Positions 52,215-64,000 of a stretch of DNA of 64,000 nucleotides are shown here, in pieces. The translations under genes and the position numbers were made by a program. Numbering within the stretch: the first letter of the stretch is position 1; the number at the start of each line of letters is the position of its first letter. Source of the stretch: Gorsachius magnificus (lineage: Eukaryota > Chordata > Aves > Pelecaniformes > Ardeidae); assembly GCA_034008185.1 (NCBI GenBank), contig CM067081.1, positions 156,766,258-156,830,257 on the forward strand. Direction: 5' to 3'. The notes beneath the pieces are model-generated. The model ran no database searches, was not told the DNA's origin, and saw nothing but the letters and a program-made list of their open reading frames with translations.

Positions 52215-55200
52215 CTAGGGAAAGAAAATGCAAACTTACACTTCAATGCACTTTTTCTGAAACTGCATCACAGCTAGCAGCCTTGGAATTGTCTGCAACG
52301 GTGCTGGAATGTCATGACAGTCACCACCAAAGGACTAAATAAAATTCATTCTCATCTTTCAGAACAGGGCAGCTGACTTAGCATTTGAATTTTAGCAGCA
52401 GAAGGGGGAGGAGGGGACAGGAATGCAGTACCTGTTGATACGATGTTGTGTAGACCATAACATTCTGCTGTTGGCCGTCTGTAGTTATTAAGCCTGCTGG
52501 CAACTGGTTAGCTGAAAGGAAGATAATTTTGAGAAAGTTAGATGGGAACTGCAACATACACAGAGCCTTGTCTGATGTGTCTGTCACCATTAAATAACCT
52601 TTAACTGCAGTCCACTCCAGGATTATGGAGCCATTCCTCTCCTGACAGCCACCAGCCTACACCGCCTGTTAGACACACTTGTTACTGAGCGTTACGAGTA
52701 AACAAGTTTATTCCCATTAAGAAGAAACACTTAAGAAACAAAATTCAACTTAATTTTCCATCAGATAATCTAAAAGTTAAGACTGCACCTTGCTCTTCCC
52801 CTGTACATTTCCGAAGCAGAACACACACCGCTGAACACTGGCACATGGAGGTTTGCTATCCTGACCACTGAAAAAGCAACCTCCAGCATTCAACTTCCCA
52901 AGAAACCTGGAGAATTCAGGTTTTTTTGTTTAGACATAGGGTTAGCGCTTGAGCATACAGCTGTGCGAGGAACTCAATCACATCACTGTGCTGCTTTATA
53001 AGACAGCGACGCTCCAAGATAAACCTTTGCAATAACACGCGCGTTGAGCTCCGCGACATTCAGGGTAGGTATGTTACAGCTGCTACTTGGAAGCAAAACA
53101 GCAAAACTCTTAAGTCACTGCAACATAACATCCTCCACTGGAAGACAAACAACAACAACGGGGCTTTCTTCTTTCTGAAGCATGGCTGTTACTGTGTATA
53201 AGTAAGACTTACAACCCATAAAAAAAATTTTAAAAACACAGTATAATCCTAACAGCTTTAATTTGAAAGCTGACGCTTGGAGGGGTTTAAACTGGGGGTT
53301 TGGGTTTTTTTCCCCCGCCTTCATTATACTAATTTCCAAAGTTGCAAGTTAAGAGATGCATTAAGATCATAGTGAGAAGGGGCTCTGGCAGGTCTAAAAT
53401 TTTACTGCCTTTCGATGTGCATGTTCCACACCCAACACAGTTTAATGCTGAGCCTCTGACCCAGCCCCGGCATTAGGCTAAGACAGAGAGCTAAGGGTTA
53501 TGCCACCGTAGCACAGCTATTACTGCTACTTATGCAGCGAGACCATCATTCTGAATAGATCTATAGCTGCCCCTATGGAGAGAAATACCTGCAGCACTGG
53601 GCATGATCAGTTATTTCATAGGATTTTTTTTTTTTCCTCCTTTTTCTTCTACTGCAACATCTCCTTCGCATCCTGCCAAGACTTAGCATTTGCTTCCAGA
53701 GCTGCTCTTTTCAACTCACAGCAAATTAAGGCTTATTTCATAGAATACACTGAGGCTCCCAGGCCTGAGATATTTGAACAAGTGACTAGGAGCAGATCTT
53801 CAGCCTTCTGCCGTTTAACAGGGACCATATCAAATTTGGGAAGGGTACAGAGGATCCACAAATGTAAAGGGATTCCTTTTTCTGGTGGGCATCATACTCA
53901 GACTAAGCAAAGCATGAGCATCCAGAGGAGAAACTTTTTGTGAATTTGCCTCTCTGCCTATACAAAACAAGGAACTGGACGCAGACACAATCAGAAGTTC
54001 CCAACTATATATTCTCCTGCAGTTCTTCAGCTGCAGTTCAAATGCTTGAAGCTCAGATCAGGATATATACAAAATAAAGCTTTTAGAACAATTTCTATAT
54101 ATTGACTAGACAAGCTTCCAAGCCAGACAGACTCCCGACAGCTGCAATCCAGAAGCCATTAGCAACATACCATAAATAAGTTGGGCCTATAGTTGTGCTA
54201 GTGTCTTACTTCTGAACCAGAGCTATTACATATGAGTGAATATGTATAACAATTTACTATTTGCGTTGCCTAATTTTAATTATAAAGTTAAAATAGTCAT
54301 AGGAAAAAAAAGCTTTCTGTAAGTCCCCTGCAATATTTAGGTTTAGATTCTTTATTTCCAGCCAGTTTTGTGAGCTCCTCTTCCAGGCTGGTAGAGACCT
54401 GAAGAGTCTGTACTGTTTTATACAGCCAAAGTCATCATACTGGGAGCAAAGTGTGTTTCAGACCCTGAATCGGTCATTTCAGTCCTCAGATTTTGAATTT
54501 TTGCTAGTTAAGTAGTTTACCTGTGATTTTAAACACCAGAATTATCAGCTACTTGAAAAACTAAATCTCGTCAGTACATATGACTAGAGCTGCGCCTCCT
54601 AACTCTTCTGCTATGAGCTTTGAGATTACCAGCCCGTAACACTTAAAAGCCAAGGTGAAGACTCTGTGCAAGAATCCAGCATCAAAAAACCAACACAAAG
54701 ACCCAACAAGTGTCAGGCTTTAATTCACAGTATAAGGAAGAAAAACTATAGTGAATGCACATGACACTCCTGGCCCTACACAATTAGTTGCCAATCTGTG
54801 CATTCTTTTGAATATAAGAAATACTAAGTGTTTCAGAATTACATGAAGACGATTTTCTTCTCTGGCTCATTTCTCAAAGACGAGCTCCTCAAGTCATCAA
54901 GTGGAGTTTATTTTACTTTTTCCACCAACAGTCTTGCAAGCAGAACAAATGTGGCCTAAATATGTAGCTACTGGAAGGGAAAAAAAAAAAAAGAAAAACA
55001 AAAAAAAAGGAAAAACAGTTTGCACCTTTCATAACATTCTGTGTTTAAGTGTAGAGAAAAAAATACTAGCATCATGTATGTGTTTAAAAGTCTTCCACAG
55101 TTGACATTAGCTATTACTAGAGTGTCACCATTTATCACTGTATTACTTCATTCCTGACCATAAATTCTACTGACTGGGAGGAGTTTATCTGAGCACAGGT

Positions 55201-58200
55201 TATCTTCAATACACCTCAAATGAAAATCTCAGTGGATCACAGCTGTAACATGTGGCCAGTCCAGGATGTATTCTTCAAGTAAGAATTTGATGCCTAAAGG
55301 AAATGCTGTTTTTAGAAAAGCCCCAGTAATAATACAGTAAATTAAAAAGTATTACTTACTAAATGCTTCCTCTGTGAGCTCCTCACTTAGACCATCTCCA
55401 GTTGTAACTGTTCCCCCAATTCCCTTTTCTCCTTTCATTGCCTGGAGAGAGGTTAAAAAAAAAAGAAAGAAATGTATTAAGAGTACAGTTGGCTTGAGGT
55501 TGTTTCAAAACCCCAGGAGCTCTAGCCAAGATTTGGAACTCATAGTAGAGTCACTGTGCAGCAGCTGCAGTTTGAAATTCAAGTCCTGTAAAAGTCCATT
55601 GGATTTAAGAACCCGCATAGTACAAGAAGCTACGAAGGGTGTTTTTTATCTTAGCCATACTCCTCAGAAACAAAAACTCTGCAAACTAGGATTGTGTAGT
55701 TCTAAGAAAGCCTTTCACCTTCTGCAGAAAGTCAAAGATCTGCAGCAATCCAGAAGGAGCAGTTAAGAGCATTTACAAGAAATCACAGAATCTCAAAACT
55801 ACCAAAAATGTGCAACATTTGCTTACGAACCACATGCAAGTGCCATCATCATACAACTAAGAGTTGACATTTAAAGCCAAGATATTGGATTTCTTTTCCC
55901 ACATCAAAGACTACAGCCAGAAAGGGTATCAGCACAGAAAGCCAAGGCTCCCAGCCATCTGCATGCAGTTTTACAAGTATGAAGTTTGATGCTCTATGCT
56001 ATTACATAAGAACTTCTAAGAAAATACAGGTGTAAAAAGCAGTCTCTGCAACTGTTTGATGTAGACTAAACACTAAGCTACAAACCAGAAATATTTCACT
56101 ATATAAAGTACCCTGAAGACAGGACTAGCAGGATTGGAGGTTAATATTGATGAGCAAAGCCATCCAATCCATCCATCCAATTAAAACCCAATCCCACTAC
56201 CACAGCATATACATCTGCAAAAGTGGTCACTTCAGAACGGAAGTAGCACAGACCCACTTCAGACTTCTCCAGAAGTACTGAAACGAGTTAGGCACTACTT
56301 GCATTTTTAATTAAAGCACATACAGCCCTTCGACGGCACGTGCACCTGCTACACAGCGCTGGAAGACAGCACACAGCAGTTCTTCAGCTTTTAGATACAC
56401 ATCCTGTTGCGCAGTTATCACAGGACATAGCTTCTGGGAAGGGGAAGTTTCAAGTGCTATCAGCAAATTAAATATCATAAGCGTGTCTGACCCCATTAAT
56501 TAAAAAAACTTAGATTTACAGAACAAAAAGTCTGAAGAGCGTCTCTATCTACAGCACTGCCAATTTAGACATACCTGCTTCACTCATGCCAGTAAAACCA
56601 AGCAGCCATACCAACAGAGCGATCCACATTTAAAAAAAAAAAAAAATTTGCTTTGAGGTTTTTTCCCCAGTATTATTTTAACCCTGAACAACACCTTCAT
56701 TCAGGACTATGAGGAAGAGAGGTCACTGGATAAAAAATACCTTTGATTTGTTTGGTTAAATCTGGTATTCTGCTGTAAAAGAACACCAAAGTAAAGAAGC
56801 AAACAAGCATAATTCTCTTCAGTCTTTTTAAAGTCACTTTCTACTAGAGAAAGGATAAATTAAACTGCTTGGATCACATACCTAGCATGTACTATGTATT
56901 AAAACCAAACTGAGCAAAGGCTAAAAAACAGATTAAAAAAACCCGTAGAAGCAAATAGCCTTCCATGTGAATCATCATTCCAACATGGGAAAACAACTTT
57001 TTCTTCTGCAGATCTGAAGCCCAGACAAGCAATAGGCATTAGGTTGGTTCCTCAGAGGATGCAGTCTAGTACAGTTTTATTGATTGAACCCAAAGATCGA
57101 ATTAAGTATCCTTAATAGGCACCTTTAAAGAACAGAGTGATTTACTACCAGCAATATATTACAGAATTTATTCAGTTGAAAGCTTTAACTGCTTTGAATC
57201 AGCAAGTCTAATCAAAATGCTTACTTACCCCTTTTTCTCTTGATACCATCTAGAATGCTTTTAAACATTACATTAGTCCCTGACAATAGCTGTGAGATAC
57301 CATACAAGTTAGTCATTATACAATTACAACAACAGGAGCTAAGGATAAACACAACCAGGTTAGTTAAATGAGGAAATACTGTTGTATATACCAACCTCTC
57401 TGAATTTTTGGAGGTATAACTTCAAAGGTTCAACATAGCTATCAAACCCCAAGGTAGACATGGCAAAGAGAATATCCTCTCCATTGATGGTCTTTCTTTT
57501 CTCTTGGTGACACCTCTCACTTGCTTCTGATGTTATAAAGCTGATGAATTCACTTACACACTCTTGCACACATTCCTTTGCATCCTTAGCAATCTAGCAA
57601 GGAAAAAGTAAAATAAAATCATTAATTAAGATGCAAGAAAATAAAAAAAAATACACTAGATAATAAAGGAAACATTCCAAAACCTGATGGTAACACCCAT
57701 TTAGGCAACACCTATATGTGAGGGAACCACTGGATGTCATCACTGCTCTACGTAAGCACAGCTGCAACATGATTTTAACCTAAGTTTTACTACTTCAAGC
57801 AGCACAGCCAACTGCCAAAATATCCTGAAGTCATAATGATGTTCTGTCCAAGCTTTTACATATAGATGGATCCCAGTATTGCTTGCTTTGCTTACCTATG
57901 CCTTCTCTCTAAACTTGTTCATTATAACGTCATAGCCCACTTCCATCTTCCTTTTAACAGATCCCAGCAGTTCCAACTCCACTGCAGTACATTCCCACAG
58001 ATTTGGCAATGACAAGTATTTTTATTCTGACCAGACCCAGGGACTAGAATATATGCCTAGCAGCAAGCCTCTCCAATGCTTTAATATTCTGGTATAAATT
58101 TTCCAAATGAGAATTCAAATGAAGAAACATATGCCTCTGGCAAGAATGAAATAAGTAAATTTGATTATGGTTTTCAGCTGGACAAAAGTAATTTACCTGA

Positions 58201-60133
58201 CTTAAAGTAACAGCAAGCATTACTCATGATTATTTGGGAAGCTGACAGGAGCCAACTGAAAGATTATAATAATTAAGATTCTTATTCTTCACATGAGAAC
58301 AATCTATTTGTATTAAAAAAACAAAAAAAAGCAGTAGCAGCAACTGTATATAGCACCTCCACTAGTTCCTCTGATATTTTCAGACACATAGGGCGAGATT
58401 TTCAGGAGTACTCATCAGCCAGCAGCTTCCCCTGCAGTTTTTCACAAAAACCTCCCTGATTTTTCAAGATAGCTTGGCATCCCATATGCTAAATTCTTGA
58501 GAAAAATCTCATCTTGATCACTCAAAATTTATGACAATATGGACCAGTGAAGAGATTTTCACAGCAAAGATACAAATTTAACACCCAGATCTCCAGAAAG
58601 CCCTGAACACTATGGAAGTACAAGCAGATGAAAGTAAATTATGTCTTGCTTCTATTTAGAGTGAACTCAAAAAAAAGAAAAAAAATCTGCTTTAGCTAGA
58701 GGAAATATTACTGGGGCAGGAATTGTAGTGGAATACAATAGAGAAACAGCAAGTAATAGGAGCCCTCCAAAGGTTTAAGATAAACAGGTAAAATAGTCAA
58801 ACACTCATACAATCACCAGCTCAGCAGAATAGATTAAAAAGTCTATTCTTAGAAGAAATAAGTCTTTCAATACCTGGCCTTATCTGCTACATGGTATAAG
58901 GCAGACTTCTTGGGTCATTTTGGCATTTGAACATGTAAAGATTCGCACAATGGAAGACTAACCAGGATGAGGAACGGATTTTTATTTCATCCAAAATTGT
59001 TCACTTACTCCAAATTTTATACACCTCAATAAAAGCAGATTAAATTTCATAAGCAAGAATCACATAGAAAATATTCTTACTGATACAGGATTGTCACTAG
59101 GTCTGACCCGTTTATGACAATTTCAGAGAACACATCTTAGGAAAAGGAACACTCTTTAAAGCCCTGTGAAGAGCATTGTTGTGGATACTCTAATTACAGC
59201 AGTTACTCAAAGCTTTCAGAAAAGTGGACTTGGTCTCAACCACCTCCTGCTCAGGCGTTGGGGTTTTTTTGTTTGTTTATATTTTTTGACTTTTTTTATA
59301 AACCAGAATAATTTGGAAAAATGTATTGTTCTACCAGCTCAAGTTCACTCAGAGGAAGGAATAAAACTTATTAATATGCTTTCTTCACCAGACAAGGGTA
59401 TTACCTTTCCCGTTTGGGGTATGGCATTTTTCATTATCCTTGCCACATTTGCAATTGGAAGATATATATCTTGTTCTCTAAAACTCTCTTTTGAGCCATT
59501 TGTATCTTCGTGATCATTCATGCTGTCCTCTGTGTCTAATGAAATAAAGAAAAGTTAACAGAAATTGTATTTGATAGATAGCAGGCAATAATTAAGTCAA
59601 GTTTAAATCTTACACTGAAGGATGAAGAACTTTCGAAAGCCCGGTGTATTACAAGTGAAGAAATAATTAAAAAAAATAGGTGTAACACCAGGTACCTTTA
59701 CGGGTGTTCAATATCATCTTTATATTATGCACAGAAAACGTATGTGGCTGCTGAACACCAGCATTCTTAATGTCATGTCAAAATACAAATTGTTTCCTAG
59801 AACATAATTTTTTTTGTCATCACCCCAAAGCACTCAGTGTCAACACTGAAAAATCCAACCCCCACCTTCAGACTGCAGAAAAAAATGCTTTATACAGTGA
59901 GGCATTATGAGTACAAACAATTGCAAATTCTTAGCTTGAGAGAAGATAGCAGAGAACTATACAGGAACTGGAAGGAAGTAAGATATATATATGCACACAT
60001 ATACACAGAAATAGCAGTATTTAGTGTAACGTTTCTTACCATCGTGAGGCTGTATCACATAGTGACTGCCACCAATGTAATCTCCAGCAATTCCTAACTG
60101 AGAAGCATCTGTCGTGGAGCTATCACCATCCAT
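52182..60133 (-). CDS. NFYB: NFYB, nuclear transcription factor Y subunit beta
   Basis: This is the H2B-like histone-fold subunit of the CCAAT-box factor NF-Y; it pairs with NF-YC and then binds NF-YA in the nucleus. Six coding exons join in frame (618 nt) to 205 residues, against 207 in human as I recall, whose start has an extra Met-Thr. Residues 1-50 are a Gly/Ser/acidic N-terminus ([12 protein letters not shown]). The histone-fold core begins at [20 protein letters not shown] (52-71), continues through [17 protein letters not shown] (87-103), includes [12 protein letters not shown] (109-120), and ends in [13 protein letters not shown] at 141. A Gln/Thr-rich tail follows ([16 protein letters not shown]) and the protein ends [10 protein letters not shown]. 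The core is practically identical to mammals. Here the first ATG is the first three bases of its exon; an upstream exon could add residues. Confidence 0.96.
52432..52511 (-). CDS. NFYB: NFYB coding exon 5
   Basis: It reads [20 protein letters not shown] and then YTTSYQQ. The acceptor is ctttcag/CTAACC and the donor CAG/GTACTG (+5 not G). The frame stays open 17 codons into the following intron. Confidence 0.94.
55360..55441 (-). CDS. NFYB: NFYB coding exon 4
   Basis: It reads [20 protein letters not shown] and then ELTEEAF. The acceptor is ctctccag/GCAATG and the donor TTTA/GTAAGT. Confidence 0.94.
57396..57593 (-). CDS. NFYB: NFYB coding exon 3 (histone fold)
   Basis: It reads [20 protein letters not shown] and then [40 protein letters not shown] and LQKFRE. 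It contains the central long helix and C-terminal helices of the H2B-like fold. The acceptor is ccttgctag/ATTGC and the donor GAG/GTTGGT, a weak-looking 5' site. Confidence 0.96.
59405..59535 (-). CDS. NFYB: NFYB coding exon 2 (start of histone fold)
   Basis: It reads [20 protein letters not shown] and then [24 protein letters not shown]. The acceptor is tttcattag/ACAC and the donor AAG/GTAATA. Confidence 0.96.
60040..60133 (-). CDS. NFYB: NFYB coding exon 1
   Basis: It reads [20 protein letters not shown] and then [11 protein letters not shown]. The acceptor ggttatag lies directly before the ATG, so the 5' UTR is entirely in upstream exons. The donor is GATG/GTAAGA. Confidence 0.93.
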
Positions 60134-63100
60134 CTATAACCAGAAGGAGGAAACCCGTCAGGTATGTTTGTTATACCGTTAAGTGTAGCTACCGCTGAAA
60201 AACAGCGTTTTAATCAACTTAAAACTATGAGACCAATTCATACAAAGTATAAATATTTTGTAATTTGACAGCAGTACCCCCTTTCTCGTTACTGAGCTTT
60301 ATTGCCAGTGGAAATAGTCAAACTGCTTTGTGAAGCTTCCCCAGAAATTCAGCCGGAGGCACAGGCCGTGCACATGAATGTTGAGTTCATGCAGCACATA
60401 CATAGCAACCTTGTGTCATTCCCACGAGACTCTGGCCAGAACAGGCCAAGGCATCTGTTTCTCTGAACAACCCTCAAAACCCAACACCAGCCCACTGCTC
60501 ACTGAACGCTTTACCTGCAATTAGTGCACCCTTCACGCACCATTACCCTCCACCCAAACAGCTTTTGTCAAGCCCGCTGACAACCTTCTCCTAGTCAGAC
60601 CTCAGGACCAGCTCTGCATCCTCATCCTCCCTGAGGCACCAGTCACTCGGAGGTGCCTTCTGAGTCACGTTTGCCTTTTCCTTCCCCAGTCCTGCAACGC
60701 CTCGCTCCTCCAGGCATCATCCTTCAGCACTCCTCTCTCAATGTTCTTACATGGTGGCCAACAAGAATTCTTCTCCTTGGGGCTTTAGAGATGGGGTGAC
60801 AGTTTAATTGGCAATTCAAATGTCAAGAGAAAGAGAGAAGCCAAAAGAGCCAGCACGTCCCTCCCTGGCTAGGGACCTTTGTCTCTGGAGGCACCGACTG
60901 CATTTCAGATGGAGGGGTCCAGGAAAAGCCAGATTCCCACCTTCCCTCTTCCAACGGGAGCAGAACTAGCAAGATCATCAGCAGCCATTTGCTAGTAAGT
61001 CTCAACATTTGCTAGAAAATCTACTTTTGTGACCAAGTAAATAGGTCTCAGTACTGCCCCGAATGGCCCAGAGACTCCTCGGCAGCCTGCTGTCACCCCA
61101 CTCGGAGCCATCCCATGTATGGCACTTCCTCGCTCTGCAGAGGCGAAAGAGGTGAAGATGCTGCCTACCCATGTCCCTTGGAAGTTTGTGCCTCTTTCGT
61201 GAGGACTTGCCACAACAGCAACCCAACCCATCCCTGCCATTTGCTCCCACATTTTTCCCCCCCGTACACAACACACAGATATATGTTCTTGCAATAGCAA
61301 ATTCTCCAGCCCATCTAAAATGTTACTGTATTACATTTTGCCTTTTTACAGGAATAACGAATTTCCTTAAACACTCTCAGCAGGTGCTCAGTAGAAAGCT
61401 CAGACCTATATAGAATCATGGCAGACAACAGCTTCACTTTCAAAGGGGCTATTTTAGCAGTGGCAAACCTAAGCCTGAATTCAAGTCTCCAGCTTTTAAA
61501 AACTTTTGGACAATCTTTACTTTCTTCCAGTTGCAGGCGTCTTGAAATTTAGTATATCAAAATTAAACTTTTGCTGAACATTTAGCTCCCATGTTTCCAA
61601 ATTGTCTTTTTTTTTCTTCCCAGGTAAGGCTGTATTTTCACAGTCATGTGCTTTAATGATGCTTCTTTTGCAGAGAGGAAACAATGCAAAAATTAGGGAG
61701 AGAGAAGGCATTCCCAGCACATGCAAACTCTTTCAACACTGGCACACAAATCCAAAGGTTTTTTTTTTTAAAAAAACACATTTACATGCACAGCACCAGA
61801 TTCGCCCTTGCCCCAGATTTTCTTGGCTATGTTTAACATCAAACAGCTCTGTTAGCATTTGCTTATTTACCTGTTTGCTAGAAAATTAGCTCTTCTGTTC
61901 CCATTCTGCACTTCATGCAGTTCTTTCTCCGGACCAGCACTTCCCATCCTTCCCCCTTCCCACCCCAGCTGCTTCGGCCCCGAGCAGCCAGCCTTGCACA
62001 CGCAGCCCCGCCGGAGGCAGAACCCCGCTCGATTCACTCGCTGACCTACACCAGTTGTGCAGGTACCCAGGTGTCTTCGGAAAACAACTTCTGCCCCAAA
62101 GGGTCACATAGGCTTTGCCAGTGAGACTCTGCAGCTCACTGCTTTCCAGAACCATTAGCCTGACTGAAGAGGGAAGGAGAAGCAATCTTGTGCTATTTTT
62201 ATACCTACCCAGAAATATGAGCAATTTAACCTCTCCCTAATCTGCATTTTGCCTGTGGCCACAAGGCTGGGTTTTGCTTTCAAACCTTTAGGCAACATCC
62301 GGTGCTGCGCTTGGCCACAGATGCACCCGTAACCCGAGCGCTGCTCACATTCAAGGCAATACTACAAACAGCTGGACGGGGCCTTAGGAGCTGTTTAAAA
62401 AAAAACCAAAAAAACCCACAAACCCAAACCCCTCTTCATTGTACAGAATATTACACACACACTGCTTTCTTAAAAGCACTTCTGGTCCTTTTTGATGGGC
62501 TTTTGCAAAACAGTTTCATTTCTTACCCAGCAGCTCTGCCCAAAGGAAGAGTAGTGTTTTAAGCATTAGCCTTCCATTTGCCAACTTTCACATAAATTCA
62601 CTTTGTCTGCGTTCTGCAGACTCTTTGTTGGGAGATTTCACTTTGCTTTTCAATTTTCCAAAGGGTCTGCAGTTTGCTTACTCAGCTTGCTGTAATGACA
62701 ATGCAAGGACATCACAGTTCTGCACATCAAATCATCAAAATTGGCATCACCCATCATTAAGAGAGCTGTGTCTCTCTTTTCCTTCTGCAATTTGAAGCAA
62801 CTAATGTTCTGCAGTCTGGTAAATCCCAAAAGCTACTTCCAAAACTAAGTTAGGATTTTTCTGGCAGTCTTGTTCTCAGTTTCGGCTCTCTGATCCCTAC
62901 TACAATTTAACTCAGAATTAGGGTCTCCACAAACTTTTAAGCATCAAGTTTATTCAGCCCCAGCATTATTTTAAACGTCTTGATGTTTCTTGTCCTCTCC
63001 TTTTTCAGTTTTCTATGAAACATATCTTCCAAAATGTTTCCTTCTTTCAGAATTGCAATATTCTTCAGATATCTGCAGTGATGTGATAATTCACTTGTCT

Positions 63101-63625
63101 CTGCTCACCTGTCCTGCAGGCTACCCCATCTGAATCTTTACTGCCAGGACTCGGCAATATTATTTAAGAAACCATCTTGCTTTCATTAGTCCAGCTCACC
63201 TTCAAAAGACAATTCCTGCTTGAATCTCTTTGAAACCTCTGCTGCATCTGTAGATAGTTTTGGCCGTATTAGACTAATGCATCCTCTGGCTACGACCTTT
63301 GCTTTTATTCTTTTCTGCGTGCACATTTCCATATCTACTTACAGTATGTCTTATTTCACAATTAGTGAGAATTTGAGTCGAAGCTTACCAACACTATGAA
63401 TCTAAAATAGCGATTAGCAAAATGACAGGAAAAGGCTTGCAAAAGAAAAAGGCAGATCTGTCTCAGATAAAGGAAACCAGCACTGACAGCTTAACATCAA
63501 CTGAAATTACTTCTGTAGGTATTACTTTAAGAAAGATTTTTAGCTGCCAGGACAACCTTGGGACAGGGGATTACGGATGGCCTAACACCCTTCTGCATAA
63601 CGCTTAGCATAACCAGGTCCTAATC
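60134..63625 (-). other. NFYB: NFYB upstream intron/5' region, no placeable exon
   Basis: The 5' UTR exon(s) and promoter of NFYB lie upstream, here or beyond the window. I see no CpG island; a slightly GC-rich patch at about 61.93-62.05 kb is too weak to call. No coding exon, RNA gene or other repeat is recognised. Confidence 0.6.
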
Positions 63626-63830
63626 CAGGATCACAGGATAATTCAGGTTGGAAGGGGCCTCAGGAGGTCTCTAGTCCAACCCCTGCAGAGAGCAGGATCA
63701 GCTCCAAGCCGGTCGCTCAGGGCTTTAAAATACAGCAGTGACTTGAGGACCTCCAAGGAGGGAGCCTGCCCAGCCACCCTGTGAGCCTCTCCCACCGCCT
63801 GGCTGGCCTGGCGGTGAGAAAAGGAGCAGC
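63626..63830 (-). mobile_element. CR1 LINE fragment (3' end)
   Basis: On + it starts GGATCACAGGATAATTCAGG and continues TTGGAAGGGGCCTCAGGAGG and CTAGTCCAACCCC, the reverse complement of a CR1 3' terminus. Only about 200 bases remain; the 5' end is truncated near 63830. Confidence 0.85.
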
Positions 63831-64000
63831 ATCTCTATACACTACTTCAATCCAAGTACGTTTGATGGAAGAACCTCAGTCACGTTTAATTTTGTCATTT
63901 AATTCAAATCTAGATCTAGGCATCTGAATAGAGCAACGGTAATTAGTATACCATCTAGTCACCCTACTAATATTTCTTCAAGCCCAATGGAGGACACAAA

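Noticed and set aside
61900..62060. Possible NFYB promoter patch
   Set aside because: GC content rises only slightly, CpG is sparse and no exon with a donor joining 60133 could be identified.

Overview
This is vertebrate nuclear DNA, almost certainly from a bird. It has split genes with GT-AG introns, an AT-rich background, one sharp CpG island, and CR1 LINE fragments of the avian type (3' end next to an ATCATAGAAT-like motif on the opposite strand). It also carries a solo LTR that I recognise as an avian ERVL-type family. Four genes can be read exon by exon: TDG (+, last three coding exons only), GLT8D2 (-, whole coding region), HCFC2 (+, whole coding region except for a problem at its start) and NFYB (-, whole coding region). 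Their order and orientation match the block at human 12q23.3 (TDG, GLT8D2, HCFC2, NFYB) as I remember it. I cannot name the species.

Layout. 1-2208: end of TDG, with its 3' UTR running to about 4.29 kb. 4798-19005: GLT8D2 in nine coding exons on the minus strand. Its introns hold a solo LTR (10661-11151) and two CR1 fragments (about 11985-12570 and 12832-13352). 19032-22680: upstream of GLT8D2, where no exon can be placed. 22680-23560: CpG island with HCFC2 exon 1. 23116-40461: HCFC2 in sixteen coding exons, followed by an AT-rich 3' UTR of up to about 2.9 kb with several poly(A) signals. 43.4-51.1 kb: a gap between convergent genes with no recognisable gene. 51.1-60.1 kb: NFYB 3' UTR and six coding exons on the minus strand. 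60.1-64 kb: NFYB upstream sequence, with one CR1 fragment at the end.

The four genes do not form an operon or a dedicated pathway. TDG is a base-excision repair and DNA demethylation glycosylase. GLT8D2 is a Golgi-type GT8 glycosyltransferase. HCFC2 is a Kelch/fibronectin-III transcriptional co-regulator. NFYB is the histone-fold subunit of the CCAAT-binding factor NF-Y. All exon phases join without frameshift: GLT8D2 gives 350 residues, NFYB 205, and HCFC2 about 806-810 depending on its start.

I found no previously undescribed system. The observation most worth checking is that HCFC2 exon 1 has no in-frame ATG. The + strand has no ATG at all from about 22557 to 23266, and the first one downstream is out of frame. 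Either initiation is non-AUG, or an upstream exon exists, or the sequence has an error. Other leads are possibly overlapping TDG/GLT8D2 tails, an in-frame retainable last intron in NFYB, a G-quadruplex-prone tract that alternative polyadenylation could include in or drop from the NFYB 3' UTR, a NAGNAG acceptor in TDG, and a strongly conserved island in the HCFC2 linker. Family matches come from reading translations against remembered proteins; no database search was run.
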